DNA from: Siphonodentalium dalli
Lineage: Eukaryota > Mollusca > Scaphopoda > Gadilida > Siphonodentaliidae
Reading direction: 5' to 3'
DNA: 64,000 nucleotides
Assembly (NCBI GenBank): GCA_032622095.1
Contig: CP136061.1
Location: 42,165,797-42,229,796 of the forward strand
Of this stretch, positions 13,801-28,900 are shown piece by piece; positions within the stretch are counted from its first letter, which is position 1, and each line of letters starts with the position of its first letter. The translations under genes and the position numbers were made by a program. The notes beneath the pieces were generated by a model, which had not been told where the DNA came from, ran no database searches, and saw nothing but the letters and a program-made list of their open reading frames with translations.

Positions 13801-16800
13801 CGATAGTATAGAGCTATTGGGTGTGTTTGGGCACAATGGCATGCTCAAAATAAATCTCTTATTTTATTCATAACTAAGGCGACACCAATTTTAAAGTCTG
13901 GTTTACGAACATGCGGGGAGAAAAAAAGTAGATGCAGGAGGGAAAAAAATAAAAATAAAAAAATTTGTCCCCCCAATTTATATCAAGTAAACCGTGGAAT
14001 TTTACATAAATTTTACAAAAATTGTGAAAAAATGTTAAAACAGTTTTGAATGAAATTCCGAACCAAACAAGACATTTCTTGTCATGAAATACATGAAAAT
14101 ATGGATCTGTAAATGATCATAAGCAGAACCGGATGCGACAGCAAATGAAAATCAGTACGCGTGTAAAAAAAATTGGGAGAATTTTTTTTTTTTTTTTTCA
14201 TGAAATGGAAAAAAAGTTGTAGGAGGTGTTCGTAAACCAGTCTTAAAAATTGGTGTCGCCTAATCATGTAAAACTCTGAAATGTGTTTATCGCGGAAAAC
14301 TATGAGTCAAGAATTTTCATCATGAGGTGAGAATGAGAGATCTCTGTTAGAATGGGGAATGGCACAAGGAAGCCAGTAGATGCTCCGATAAAAAACTCCA
14401 ACCTGGTGATAAATTCACACATTGAAATTTAATTGAGAATGCATGTTAATCTTTAGAAATTTGATTTGTTTAGAAACCATCTTTTATTCATCCTGTTAGA
14501 AAGACATTTGTTCAGTCCTTTGTGAGAACAGGTGGAAAATGAAGAGCACTTACTTGAGGAATCTCATCAATACAGGGGTGAACATTCTCGAGCTCGGCTC
14601 ACACAGATGTGGGAATTCTAACATCGATTTCCACAACAGAATCCTGTAGTGAACGTAATCTGGCTTGCTTTGTGAGGTGGCGCCCTCTATCTGTCCCATA
14701 AATAGACAGGCGATGTCCACACTTTCCTCGTCTGAATCCATCTCTTCTTGGTCATTGGATGAAGATTCTAATATAGTCTCTGCAGCAAAAAGATGTTTGT
14801 TTCAGAGAGATTCTAACTATAAAGGCGCCCACATAGTCGGCGTTCAGAGAGATTCTAACTATAAAGGCGCCCACATAGTCGGCAATAAGAGTAACTACAG
14901 TAATTCCCTAAATAATCGACTCCTTAACCACAGCAGAATTATGGGTAATTTTTCAGGATTTGGTCGGAAATATGACTTGTTGCCATTCATCAAAAAGCTC
15001 TCGGTGAAATCCAAAGCATGTTGATGAATTCCACATCAGGTTACTTTGTCTATTTGTCATTGAAAAAGCTATAAAACACGTCAAACAAAATGCAATGCTC
15101 AATGAAAGAATAATCCTATTCTTGCGATAAGACGCTTTGGTCATGATGGCATATGAATGCTGGCAGCCGCAACGATATTATGACTGTTCTAATTGAGTGT
15201 CATATGCAGAAGTCGTGAAGATTGCAATTCAAGCATCGCCCTTAAGGCTTTGAGACGTCGCTTGCAAGGTGACAAGCCTTGAAATAGGGTGTCTGTCATT
15301 TGCAGAATGAGGTCCCCAGAGGGTGAATTAGTGATGCTACCCCGCATAGCGGGCTAGCATCATCAAATTCACCCTCTGGGAACCTCATTCTGCTGAGGTG
15401 TAAGCAGAATGAGGTCCCCAGAGGGTGAATTTGGTGATGCTAGCCTGTTATGTGGGGTAGCATCACTAAATTCACCCTCTGGGGACCTCATTCTGCAAAT
15501 GACAGACACCCTATTTCAAGGCTTGCAAGGTGATACTTATTATTGCTGAATATCAAGACAACTCAAGGCCCTCTATATTAATTTGAGCCCTTGGGAGGTC
15601 ATTTGTAAGATTCAGGATTATTCCAGTCATTCAAGGCCTGGCAGAAATCCCTATCAACCCAGCTGTGTTGGCATTGTCAGAATGATGCAAATTAATTGGG
15701 GTTTAATGTTGCATTCAGCAACTAAGGCCAATATCACGACATTGCCAGTTTTAGTGTTGGCTGAAATATGCACGCTCATGGCTAATCTATTCAATGGCTG
15801 ATAAACTCATCGACCATGTGCGGCAAACCACCGGCCATCGGCGGGCAACAGGCAAATCCACCAGATAACGATTTTGAGTTACAGTCCATCATGGAAACAT
15901 GTGGATTTTGAACCCCCATTGCCAGCACTGGAGGACGAGACCGCTTAGAGTTGTACCCCTAACTGACTGACCCACCGAGGCCCCTCAGAATTATGCAGAA
16001 CTAAGACAATAAAGAGAAGATTATTGAAAGAAGCATATGTGATATTGTTTACCATTTTTCTTCGCAGCAAAATCCAGCTGATTCTTAAATATTTCCCAGA
16101 ATTTCTCCTTCTTCAGTCCGTTGGCATAGGATGCGATAAGTTTGTATATCGGAGGCCATAGGAGCTTCAAGTTGTTATGTAAGCTGCCGAATAGAAACCT
16201 CAAAGGAGCCTGAAATAGACCAATGAAAATCAAATATCAAACTGACGGCCAAAATCATGAAAAGGCAGTTTGGTTTGAATAGAAGAAATTGGTCGAAATC
16301 AATATCATACAAATACAATTCATAGTATCTGTCTTGGTAGGGTATGTATAGGGAGAATTAGAGTCGAGTGTGTATAGGGTTATGCCTGATACATGTACAG
16401 GAGACAAGAGTTGAATGCATATAGGGTTAGGAACATTCCTAGATATGTTTTAAACTGGGTCGATTAACTCGTTTCCTTTACATATTAAATGCCAGAAAAG
16501 GTGTGCGAGACCAATAGATGAACTAGCTAGGTAGGTAGGTCCTATTTAATCATTAATTAGATTCCAATGGCCGATAAGTCCAATAACTTACCTGAGATAG
16601 GTCCTGATCTGTTGGTAACTGGATTCTAACCGCTGAAAAGTCCAGCTTATTTAGATACATCACTTTCTGTCTGTATTCATGAACAGTGAGGGGAACTTTC
16701 TCTGCTTCCAGACAAATCCTGAATACTCCAACCTGAGTGTCCTAAATTGTACAAGAGCAATTATCAATTAACCCTTCAATGATGGGAGCTTCCTGCGAAA

Positions 16801-19800
16801 ACCCTGTGCCTCTGCATTCTCTTATATATGCGAGTCTCCAATAGGGAGCTTCCTGAAATTTTGCGATAACCCTGTGCCTCTGCATTCTCTTATATATGCG
16901 AGTCTCCAATAGGGAGCTTCCTGAAATTTTGCAAAAACTATGTCAATGCATTCTCCCATAGGGAGCCTCACATATATAAGGGAATGCATTGGCCTTATGA
17001 TATTTACTTGACCTTGTAAGCCAGTGAATTCTCTCATAGACTTGCATATAGAGAATGCACTGGCACATGATTTTTAATGCTGCACCAGCGCAGCTCCCGT
17101 CATGAACCCCATTTAAAATGATGGGAAACACTCCGGTAGGTTGATCAAATAGAAATGGAGAATAACCTTTCTCAAAGTAGCTATTTTTACAAATATTAAT
17201 CCAAATTGACAACAAACACCGTCATTCTTATACATTAGACTCCCAGTGGGGAAATCATTTGTGTTAGTTTATCGCCGAGAGCTGCGTCCCGAATCGAGAT
17301 CTAAATATTTACATTTGAACATAGTTCAGACAATGTTTTCTCTGGATTGGTATGGTCGATTTCTTAGAAATTTTCACAATGTTAGTAGAATGCTACATTA
17401 CCCGAGTTGGCATAGCGCCTGAGTACTAACTTATCAGTTCCACGCACCCGAAGTCAATAATGTCTTTAAATGCATGTATGACTTGTTGGAACCTCCAAAC
17501 AATATCTACATAAGTTTGAAAAATGCATATCAGAACATGGTGGAATATTTTGACTGCTTGCTTTCTTCTATTGCTGGAGAGTTTCATGCAAAAATTATTG
17601 GAAGGAAAAAATACCCCTTTTTTGTCTCCAAAAGATCATTTCTGCGCCTTCAATAAGTATGTCTGTGGCATATAAAGTCTGTATACAAGTAACTCACATA
17701 GTCATGTTCCTATTCAAGTCTGAGTTTAGTGTGCCTGTCATTTGCAGAATGAGGTCCCACTTAGTCTCATAATGGGCTAGCATCACTAAATTCACCCTCT
17801 GGGGACCTCATTCTACTTAGCCTCAACTTCTCTGGAAAATTTCTTTATTACCAAATTTCAATAGAAACTTCTCCACATAGATTCTATTTCTTTTTTAGTT
17901 TAGTTTCTCTATATCCTCAAATTGGCAGACGACACATTGAATTATCGAGGTTCCCAATGTGTGTACATCACAATATTCACCATTTTGGAAATTCAATCTG
18001 AGTCTATGTCTCCCAGAGCAGATGAGGCCATGCAGAATGAGGTCCCCAGAGGGTGACTTTGGTGATGCTAGCTCACTAAGCAGGATAGCATCACTATATT
18101 CACCCTCTGGGGACCTCATTCTGCAAATGACATACACACTAAACTCATACTTGATTCATGGTCCTATTGATCCAGGACCGGAAAGAAATGTGACTCAAGC
18201 AACAATCAATTATAGTTAACCATTTCTATACTAAACACTCATTGATGAGTAGTTATCCCATATGAAATGTTCAGATAATAAATTCAACAAATGACCATAG
18301 GTCGTTCGCTGACCTTATTAACTGAACATTTCCCAATAATAAATTGGACTCCATCTGTACTTTTATTATCTGTTGTCTGCTTATTTTTCCTGAAAACCCC
18401 CTACAGATGAAAAATAGACCATTCCAATGTTTGCTTTGATGACTGAGAGGGAGAATCTATTTAGTATAGAAAGGGTAAAGGATCCAAACCACCATGGGCC
18501 TTTAACATTAAATCAAATTTCAAGTAACTTATGTTTTGCATTTTATAATAACCATGTACATATGCTATATTCTATAGAAAGCCGATGTCGAATATCACCA
18601 TTATCAATCACATTTGTATTTGATTAGCTTTGTATTTGTTTCCATTTAAGTGGTTTTCTCATTTAAATTTTACCATAACTCACATCATCTTCATTTTGTA
18701 AAAGGTCAAGGTCAAATTGTGAAAGAATCCTCAAGGACAGCAACCGCACCTGGAATAAAAAGTTAAATACAATGTTAAACCTTTCATGACGGGAGCTGCA
18801 CTGGTGCAGCATTAAAGACCCTGTGCCAGTGCATTCTTTCTCCCACAGGGAGCCTCACATACATAATAGAATGCACTGGCTTACAAGGTCAGTGTAAATA
18901 TTGTTAGGCCAATGAATTCTCTTATATATGCGGGGCACCCTATGGGAGACTCGCATATACATGTATAAGAGAATGCATCGTCGCAGGGTTTTCCTAAAAA
19001 TTTCAGGAAGCTCCAGTCATGAAAGGGTTAAACAGTTGCAGGGATGTTCTTTCTTCAACATGGGGCCAAATACAAACCCCTTTTCATCAAGAATGTCCTT
19101 TTTCAGCCAAGCCTTGAAATAGTGCGCCTGTCATTTGCAGGATGAGGTCCCCAGAGGGTGAATTTTACACCTCAGCAGAATGAGGTTCCCAGAGGGTGAA
19201 TTTGGTGATGCTAGCGCGCTATGCGGGGTAGCAGCACTAAATGCTACACTCTGGGGACCTCATTCTGAAAATGACAGACACACTATTTCAAGGCTTGTTT
19301 TCAGCCAACCAGGTATTTGAAATAATCTTAGGACATACCTGTGGATCATAAGAAGTGAGGCTCCAGTAACTATATCCTACAGGGAGCCTCACATGGATAG
19401 AATGATGTAATGCAGGGTGTCGTCTGCTCACATATGCGGGGGGCTTCTTATGGGTGAGACATACCTGTGGATCATAGAGTGAGGCTCCAGTAACTATATC
19501 CTACAGGGAGCCTCACATGGATAGAATGATGTAATGCAGGGTGTCGACTGTTCACATAAGTGGGGGGGGGGGGTCCTTATAGGCGAGACATACCTGTTGA
19601 TCATATGGAGTGGGGTTCCACTGCCTATATCCTACAGGGAGCCTCACATGGATAGAATGATGTAATGCAGGGTGTCGTCTACTCGCGTTTGTGGGGGGGG
19701 GGGGGGGGGGGGGGCTCCTTATGGCTGAGACAAACCTGTGGATCATATGGAGTGAGGTTCCACTGCCTATATCCTACAGGGAGCCTCACATGGATAGAAT

Positions 19801-19918
19801 GATGTAATGCAGGGTGTCGTCTGCTCACATAAGCGGGGCTCCTTATGGGCGAGACATACCTGTCGATCATATGGAGTGAGGTTCCTGTAACTACAGGGTG
19901 TCATCTGCTCGCGTTTGT

Positions 19919-19968
<50 letters not shown>

Positions 19969-22900
19969 CTCCTTTTGAGTGAGACATACCACATGGATAG
20001 AATGATGTAATGCAGGGTGTCGTCTGCTCACATAAGTGGGGGGGGGGGGGGGGGGGGGGGGGCTCCTGATGGGCGAGACATACCTGTGTATGATATGAAG
20101 TGAGGTTCCTGTAACTACAGGGCATCATTTGCTCACGTTTGTGGGGTGGGGGGCTCCTTATGGGCGAGACATACCACATGGATAGAATGATGTAATGCAG
20201 GGTGTCGTCTGCTCACATAAGTGGGGGGGGGGGGCTCCTTATGGGCGAGACATACCTGTGGATGATATGAAGTGAGGTTCCCATGCAGACTGGAGTAAAC
20301 TGAACTGAACAACTGTTTGTCCTTCTGATCAGCTGCGACAGTAAAGTAATAGTCAGCTGCCCTCAGGGCGTGGACTTCTGATGGATGTCTCCTGGAAATA
20401 CAAATTTTAATCGTCATGAATCCTTTATTCAGGCTTGGCATTCCAATATCGAGGAACTCATATAATTATATTGTGCTACAGAATTAATGCCTCAAATTAT
20501 CTAATATTTAGAAAAACATTTGTTCTAAATATCAACTGTTTTCAGAACTAAGGCCAAACAAAAAAAGGGTTTTGGTTCTCGGGCAATTTTGTTTACAAAT
20601 CAACGAGGGAGGGTATTATTTTTATTTTTTTCTGCACATAGTAGAAGCATGGACAAAGATACCTTCCTCTGTCTAGTAATAACCAGAAATGTAGAGGGAA
20701 CTGTTATGCATATAAACTCATTTAATCTTATATAAAAATGACATTGTACTACCAGTGTATGACTGGGATTACTGAACATTATATAATGCCCCTGACATTC
20801 ACTATTGTTATTGTTGTCTAAAACTGATACCTCTCCATTCTAATATGTGATCCTGAAATTCATCCTGTATTTTTGTCATAACATTAGGCATCGCAATAAA
20901 AAAGCCAAACGCAGCCCTTGTTATTCAATGTGGCTCAGCCTGAGAACCAAAACCATTTTATTTTTGGCCTATTTACAATAATGAGGGAATCCACATAAGG
21001 ACTTCAGTTTCTATTATGAGGATATAAAATAGGACGGAAATGATCTGATCAAGCCTGAGTTTAGTATGCCTGTCATTTACAGAATGAATGAGGTCCCCAG
21101 AGGGTGAATTTAGTGATGCCATTCTGCATAGTGGGCTAGCATCACTAAATTAACCCTCTGGGGACCTCATTCTGCTTAGGCCTAAACTTCTCTGGAATGA
21201 TTCTTAAAGGACACATTGCATAATCGAGGTTCCCAATGGGTGTACATCACAATATTCACCATTTGGGAACTTCAATCTGAGTCTATGTTTCCCATAGCAG
21301 ATGAGGCCATGCAGAATGAGGTCCCAAGAGGGTGATTTTGGTGATGCTATCCCACTATGCAGGATAGCATCACTATATTCACGCTCCGGGGACCTCATTC
21401 TTTAAATAATAGGAACACTAAATTCAGGCTTGGATCTGATGGATAGTCAAAGGTGCAATTAAGTTTACTCCTCAATAAAATGCTGTCGAAAATGCCAGAC
21501 CTGGTAATCCATTCAAAATCATTACTGTCTGCGAGAAAATAAATCGAACATGTTTCATTGCATATTTCAGTTTTTTGGTAGCCATTTGCAGAACAGGACA
21601 AAAACAACAGAAAATATCAAATATTATTCAACTACATTTGCAATAATATGGCAGACATAAACACTCTATACTGATTCATCTTTTCAGACATTGTTTTTTT
21701 TAATGATTTTTCCTCCAAAAAAATAGTTCTGCAAATGGCTACCAACTACAGGGTATCTGCCCATTTCTGGTGAATGAATTCAAGGAGTTTCAAGGAGGTT
21801 CCAGTAGTCAATTCAAGGATTTTCAAGGACTGCCCCGACAATTTTCAAGGAGTTTCCAGGAACCAACTGTTGAACATTACATGTCATACCACGTTTTCCA
21901 CCATAATTTTAGCATTTTGGGCTTTTTATGAAGGTCATGAAATGAAATGAAGGTCATCGGAAGCGGATGTGATTTTTTCATTTCGGTTTCGTTTTTGTTA
22001 ATTTGTACGTTTTGATGTAAAACACGGGTTTCTAATGTTGAATATCTATATAATATACAAAATACCTCGATCCGATACAATAAAAATACACTAATTACGG
22101 TACCTGAGTTTGAAAAGCTCGGAACTATTTTTTGTCATGTTCAATTTTATGATGCTTCATAGGGGGATCACATAATTGAAATAGACTCGAGAGAATTGGT
22201 GTTGGCGGGAAATGGAGTTACGTCCCATATACCAACAACAATACCACACTTCATTGGGGGGGGTCACACAATTACAATTGACTCGAGAGAATTGCCGCCA
22301 GGGGAAATTCAAAATGGAGTTACTTCCCATATACCAACAACGCGTTCGGAACTAAACTATATTTATTGACTCCCGATGAATCGATATACCTGGGTTTTAG
22401 GGCTACACAAAATTCCAGGGTTTTCAAGGGCCCTGGAAAATTGATTTTCCAAATCAAGGAGTTTCAAGAAATTCAAGGAGCCGCGGATACCCTGCAACAA
22501 AACTAAAATATACCATGAAAAATGGTTTTTATTTATCGTCTCGCAATCATGATTTCAGATAGTAGACAGAGTGTAGACAGAGTGTAGACAGTAGACAGAG
22601 TGTAGACAGAGTGTAGACAGAGTGTAGACCCTAGTTGGATTCCCGTGAGTTTTTTGCAAATATGTGAATTTCTTGTAAAATTCTCAAATGACGACCTAAA
22701 AAAATATTCTTTTTTTTAAACCACCTTTTTACATAATTATAACTTATCATATTGTGAGGGTAAACAGGCGTTGTTATAATGCTATAGCATACATTGGTTA
22801 AAGAGGATAATGATTTTTACCTTCAAATTGATAGTTTGAAATTGAGATTTTTTTTTAAAGCCTTCTTAAGTTCATAAAGCTAATTTGCACTGTTATATAT

Positions 22901-25900
22901 GGGTTCATAATCTCTCCTGTATATAGAGACAAACCTGATAAGTTCCTCGATGAATGTATGAGGCAGCCATTCAACCATCTGATCTTCATCCTGCATCAAG
23001 ATCATTGTGTGTACAGTCTGGCACAAAATAAACAACATCTTGGCTGGAACAAAAATCATTAAATAGTTGCTGAATTGTTATGAGAGCCAAATTAAAATTA
23101 AAATACTCGACCTACGAACTAAATCAGAGCTGCATTATCATGACTTTAAATTCCAGGAAAATCAGATGAGGAAACGGTATGTCCAAAATAGTACCAAAAA
23201 TTTACATTTGAAAGCATGTTTTCATCAGAAATTGGATAGCTAATTTTTCATCTGCTTGACAAATGTGTTCTGTTGCATATTTTTTTATACTATCTTAACT
23301 AATTAGAAGAATCTATCTTAACTAATTAGAAGAATGGTATTTCACTCATAAAGCATACTTCTAACTTTTAATGTATAGAGCAGGAGTGGGTAAAATTGTT
23401 ATAAACACTATGTCACACCGTCTAAAAATAGCGTAATTAAAATCCTGTTAAACCATATTTGTCCATCAGTAGGACATCAAACGTCATAGGGAATTAATAA
23501 CCCTTTCAGTGCCAAGTCCAATTTTTGTATCAACCCATATTTCCTTGATCATTTTTCAAATTTATTGATTATAATAGTGGGATACATTGATGGAAAGAGC
23601 TCTAAGAGCTCTTTCCATCAATGTATCACATTATTATAATCAATAAATTTGATTAAGCAGTATACAACGTTTTCCAATTCAAAAGACTGCCAAAATTGAT
23701 TTGATACACACCGGTTATATTCTGTGGAACATCTTCCCTGCCAAGAGCTTTATCAATTGATGTCATCAGTGTTTTCAGTTCTGTTGCCACATCTTCCGTG
23801 TCCAGAGGCCTGTTAATGATTGATTGATTGATTGAGGTTTAATGTCGCTTTCAGCAACTAACGCCATATAACAACATTGTCAGTTTTAGTGGTGGAGGAA
23901 ATCCACTCTTTTACGGCTTATATAAAAGTGATTTCAATGGCTGATAAAGTCGTCAACCATTTGGGGCAAACCACCAGCCATTGGCGAGTAACTGGCAACT
24001 CCACCAGATAAAAAATTTTGAATTACAAAGTCCACATTGGAAACATGCAGATTTGAACCCTCATCGCCAGTGCTGGAGGGCGCTTCCAACTGTCTATGTT
24101 AAAGATGGATTATCTCTTTAAATAACAAATTTGAAATAGTTGCGTGGGTATAAAATAATAAATATGAACTGAAGACCCCTGTCTGAAAAGGCTTCTATCA
24201 ATTAATATTGATTTTATTTTGAATATTTTATTATGCAATGAGATGATTAATTGGGACACTTTATTTGTCTATTTTTAGAACAGACCATTCTGGGGATACC
24301 ATATAGCGATAGAGAGCATTAGGCTGTTCATATGGCTATATACCGGACATCTAATGTCCCAGATTGATTGGGTGTATTGTTTTATTCAATAGTTATAAGC
24401 GATAACGAGTATAATTAACGTTTGTGACAAAATTACACAATAAAATTTCTGGCCTCTGTTAACAGTAAACACTATTGTTTGTCAGCTAAACAACCACACC
24501 TTTTTAGACCAGAAAATATTCAAAATAAAATGAATAATCGATAGGATTTCAGGACAGGAGTCTGCTTTTCCGATCTAATATTTTATACCACGGTAACTAT
24601 ATAATACTTGTTTACAAAGAGATAATCCACCTTTAACACACCTAGTTTTATATGATTCAAAACCAGAAAATAAGTAAATTTTGAAACTATGAAGTTATCG
24701 TTCAACAAATCTCATAACTCCAGGAATGAAACAATGTCAATGACACTGTAGCTCAACTTGGAGAGGGGATAATGTGATAAATTAATGTCTATGGAGCGAT
24801 AATGAATGCAGAAAGTTAAATGTTGAGGTAATACCAGAGGTCAACCCAAAGAGTCCTATGAAGTTTGGAATCAATTGGATAAAAAATGTTGGCTGTAGGG
24901 CATACCAAAGTATTTATGATGCAAAGAGTAAAATCCACGGCTCACATGACCCAGCCTTACTGTATGTGAGGTAGACAGCTCACATAACCCAGCCTTACAG
25001 TATGTGAGGTAGACAGACCGCGGATCACATGACCCAGCCTTACCGTATGTGAGGTAGACAGACCACGGTTCACATGACCCAGCCTTACTGTATGTGAGGT
25101 AGACAGACCACGGTTCACATGACCCAGCCTTACCGTATGTGAGGTAGACAGACCACGGTTCACATGACTGAGCCTTACCGTATGTGAGGTAGACAGACCA
25201 CGGTTCACATGACTGAGCCTTACCATATGCGAGGTAGACAGACCACGGTTCACATGACCGAGCCTTACCGTATGTGAGGTAGACAGACCACGGTTCACAT
25301 GACTGAGCCTTACCATATGCGAGGTAGACAGACCACGGTTCACATGACCGAGCCTTACCGTATGTGAGGTAGACAGACCACAGCTGCCCACACTTTAGGG
25401 AGACATGAATGATCAGTTTCTGGTGATGATTCTTTGATTATCTTCAACACGGCATCAGGAAACGTCTCACCAGTTTTTGAACGCAGACTGTGAAGTGAAA
25501 CAGATACAACACATGAAAACTGAATTTCTAATCATATCTAATGACATTACGTCAGCATGTTGGCGCAAAAAAGTGTCTATTCATAATTAATTATTGATTA
25601 ATTAAATATCCATTAGGTAGAAATAGGTCACAATTGTCCATAAGAAGGTGACTAAAGGTCAAAACTCATGACCATTTTCGAACTTGACTTGTGTTTACTG
25701 AAATGTTTCTGGACAACCCAAAAATTAGAAGACGCATAACTCTGTCAAAAAACATTGGACCAAGACCAAATTCGAATTTGACACGTGTCTTATCAAATGT
25801 AAACTACCTACCAAATATCAAGAAAGGGGCATAACTACATAAAACATGAGGTGTGCACTCGAGTGCTAGCATACCCCCACCGTGGCAAATTCAACCCGTA

Positions 25901-28900
25901 TTATCCGTAAACCCAACAAAATAAAACTTGTAACTTTAACCCTTTGAGTGCCAGGTCCGATTTTTGTATTAACCCATATACCCTGTGCCAATGCATTCTC
26001 TTATATATGCGAGTCGACCATAGGTCGCCTCGCATATATAAGAGAATGCATTGGCCAAACAATTTTTCATTATTTGTTATTATTTTTTACAATTATTTAC
26101 AATTTTAATAATTTTTTCTTATATTCTTTAACAGACTTATTTTGTAGGTTTAGTGCCAGGGAATCTTATGTTTTTCATGGGCATCAAAATTATTACTATG
26201 AATACTTGGTGATAGTTTTGAGTTATAACATGCCCCTAAGATTTTATCCAGTTTGTTTTTAAATTCGCTATAGCATGCTTAAACATACCAAAAAATATTC
26301 AACCCCAAAAAAAAAAAATCTAACTGTAAATTAGGGCCGATGAGATTGGCCCTGGCACTCAAAGGGTTAAAGAAAAATTCGGACTAATTATATCGATATG
26401 GTGTCACAAGAAGCTTGTACAGAAAAAATTATTCAAATTGGTTCATATTTGTTAAAGTTATTAAGTCAGACAGAATTTTCTAAGTCAAAATAAATCGAAA
26501 ATTAAGTGTAATATTACGAAAAACAGTTTGAGCCAATCCCTAGCCACATCGTGGAGAGAGGGTATTGTGAGAACAATGTATACCAAAAATTATTGAAATC
26601 GGTTCATATTTGTTAAAGTTATTAAGTCGGACAGAATTTTCTAAGTCAAAATAAGTCGAAAATGAGGCGCAATTAGCATCATGCGGAGAGACCGTCCTAA
26701 GGAGATTGCATACAAAAAATTATTGAAATCGGTTCATAGTTGTTCGAGTTATGAGGTCGGACGGACGGACGGAGTCAATCCAGTATACCCCCCATTTTCT
26801 TCGAAAGTGGGGGTATAAAAATATCAGACAGTTAACGAATTTGAACTTGGACTTGCGCGTTCTCAAATATCAACTATATACCAAATCCCATGGAATTCTG
26901 ATTTTTATTGTTAGTTAAAGTTATGATTCAGACAACATGGACAGACAGACCACACCCCCTCCCCACCCCACATGGATATGCTGATTATAATAGTCCTCCG
27001 AAAATGTTTAGGGGCAATAAGAAAGCACATACGACGTATAGACTATAGTATTCCCGAATCAAGCATACAACATGATGTATTGCCGATTAAAGCACATATG
27101 ACCTGTTGTATTGGCGATTAAAGCACATACGACATGTGGTATTGCTGATTTTAGTACTAAAATTTTTTGACTTGTAATTAGATGTTACAATTTTAATACA
27201 TTGGCCACATGTCCCAGTATGGTATATCTATCAATGGCCGGGCACCGTAAGTTAAAGTGAAATGAGACTGTGGTGTCCCTTGTCATGTCTCATGTTGTTG
27301 TAACATATTGCTTCTTTTTTATGCGTTTGTTGATTGTCAGCAATATATGCATGGAAGACAATTTATTGCAAAGTGGTACTTTGTCATACATATATATGGA
27401 GTTTGGTCATGAATCAGCGACGTGTCTAGCTACAAACTCTTGTCTCTGGTAATTATATATTGCACCTGTTTATTTAACCCTTTCAGTGCCAGGTCCAATT
27501 TTTCTATCAACCCATATACCCAATGCATTCTCTTATATATGCGAGTCGACCATAGGTCGCCTCGCATATATAAGAGAATGCATTGGCCTAAAAAAAATCA
27601 TCATTTGTTATTATTTTTTACAATTTTAATAATTTTTTTCTTATATTCTTTAACAGACTTGTTTTGTAGGTTTAGTGCAAGGGAATCTTACGTTTTTCAT
27701 GGGCATCAAAATTACTACTATGAATACTTGGTGATAGTTTTGAGTTATAACATGCCCCTAAGGTTTTATCCAGTTTGTTTTTAAATTCGCTATAGCATGC
27801 TTAAGCATACCCAAAAAAAATTCAACCCAAAAAAATCTAAAAAAAACATTTATAATTTGTTTCGGGCCGATTTTACAGACCGTAAATTAGGGCCGATGAG
27901 ATCGGCCCCTGGCACTCAAAGGGTTAGCTACAAACCTTTTTGAGAATGGAGAGAAGTCTAATAGATATCGAGTTTGGTCTTGAATCATTGATGCATCGAG
28001 AGGTAGTGGACATTTGTTGACGAGTAAGTTAGCCAGTAGCTGTAGAATTGAGTCCTTCTCATCACCAGCAGCTTTACTCACTTTATGATGACAAAACGAC
28101 AGCAACGGCGGAAGCAGATCCTACAAATATTAACTATTAATATACGAGAAAGACAGGGTGATGCCTCTGCATTAGCATATTGCTACAGTAATACCCTAAT
28201 TAATCAACTCCTTAACCACAGCAGAATTATGGGTAACTTTTCAGGATTTAGTCGGAAATATGGCTTGTTACCCATAATTCTGCTGTGGTTAAGAAGTTGA
28301 TTAATTAGGACATTCCTTTATATTACATATTGCTACATGTCTGATATTGTTTGAGAAGTGCAATTTTTGCATCCTAGTTTAATAACAAATTTTGCTATGT
28401 TTCGTAATGTTACTTTGGCCTTAGTGACAGTGTCACCCAAATGCACTAATGTGATGGCGATACCATGCATGAAGTAAGTGCCACCACAGATTGTGCAATT
28501 TTATATCGCATATGGGCGAAATCGCGGGTGGAGAAATGGGATGTTAAATCCTACTACTATTTGAAGTTCTGTATCGGACTCTAGTGTGAAAAAGGCAAAG
28601 GGTTATATTTCATTCTTCTCATTATGCAATTATAGATATATGTCATGTATCTCAAGTTTCTAAACTAAACACTAGGCTATTTTTTTATTTGAACTTGGAA
28701 ATTGAACATGAAAAAAATATATATTTTTCAAATTTTTATTATTTTGTACCCGTCAATTTCTGCCCAATGGGTACTACAATAATAAATCAACTTCTAGAAA
28801 CTAGATGACTAAACAGCATGGAAACAAAACAGGAACACTTATTATAACAAGAATGTTGACCGCGGGTATTAACCCTTTGAGTGCCAGGGGCCGATCTCAT

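Noticed and set aside
19552-20179. Proline-rich open frames
   Set aside because: Products of the poly(G) tracts and junction repeats, not independent genes.
21395-21607. Minus-strand open frame between exons 16 and 17
   Set aside because: Exons 16 and 17 join in phase without it, and part of it recurs as a repeat at 55240-55310.
24957-25391. Long minus-strand open frame with a 15-residue repeat
   Set aside because: It is the out-of-frame reading of the 45-bp exon 14 junction array; the real exon uses another frame and stops at the donor.
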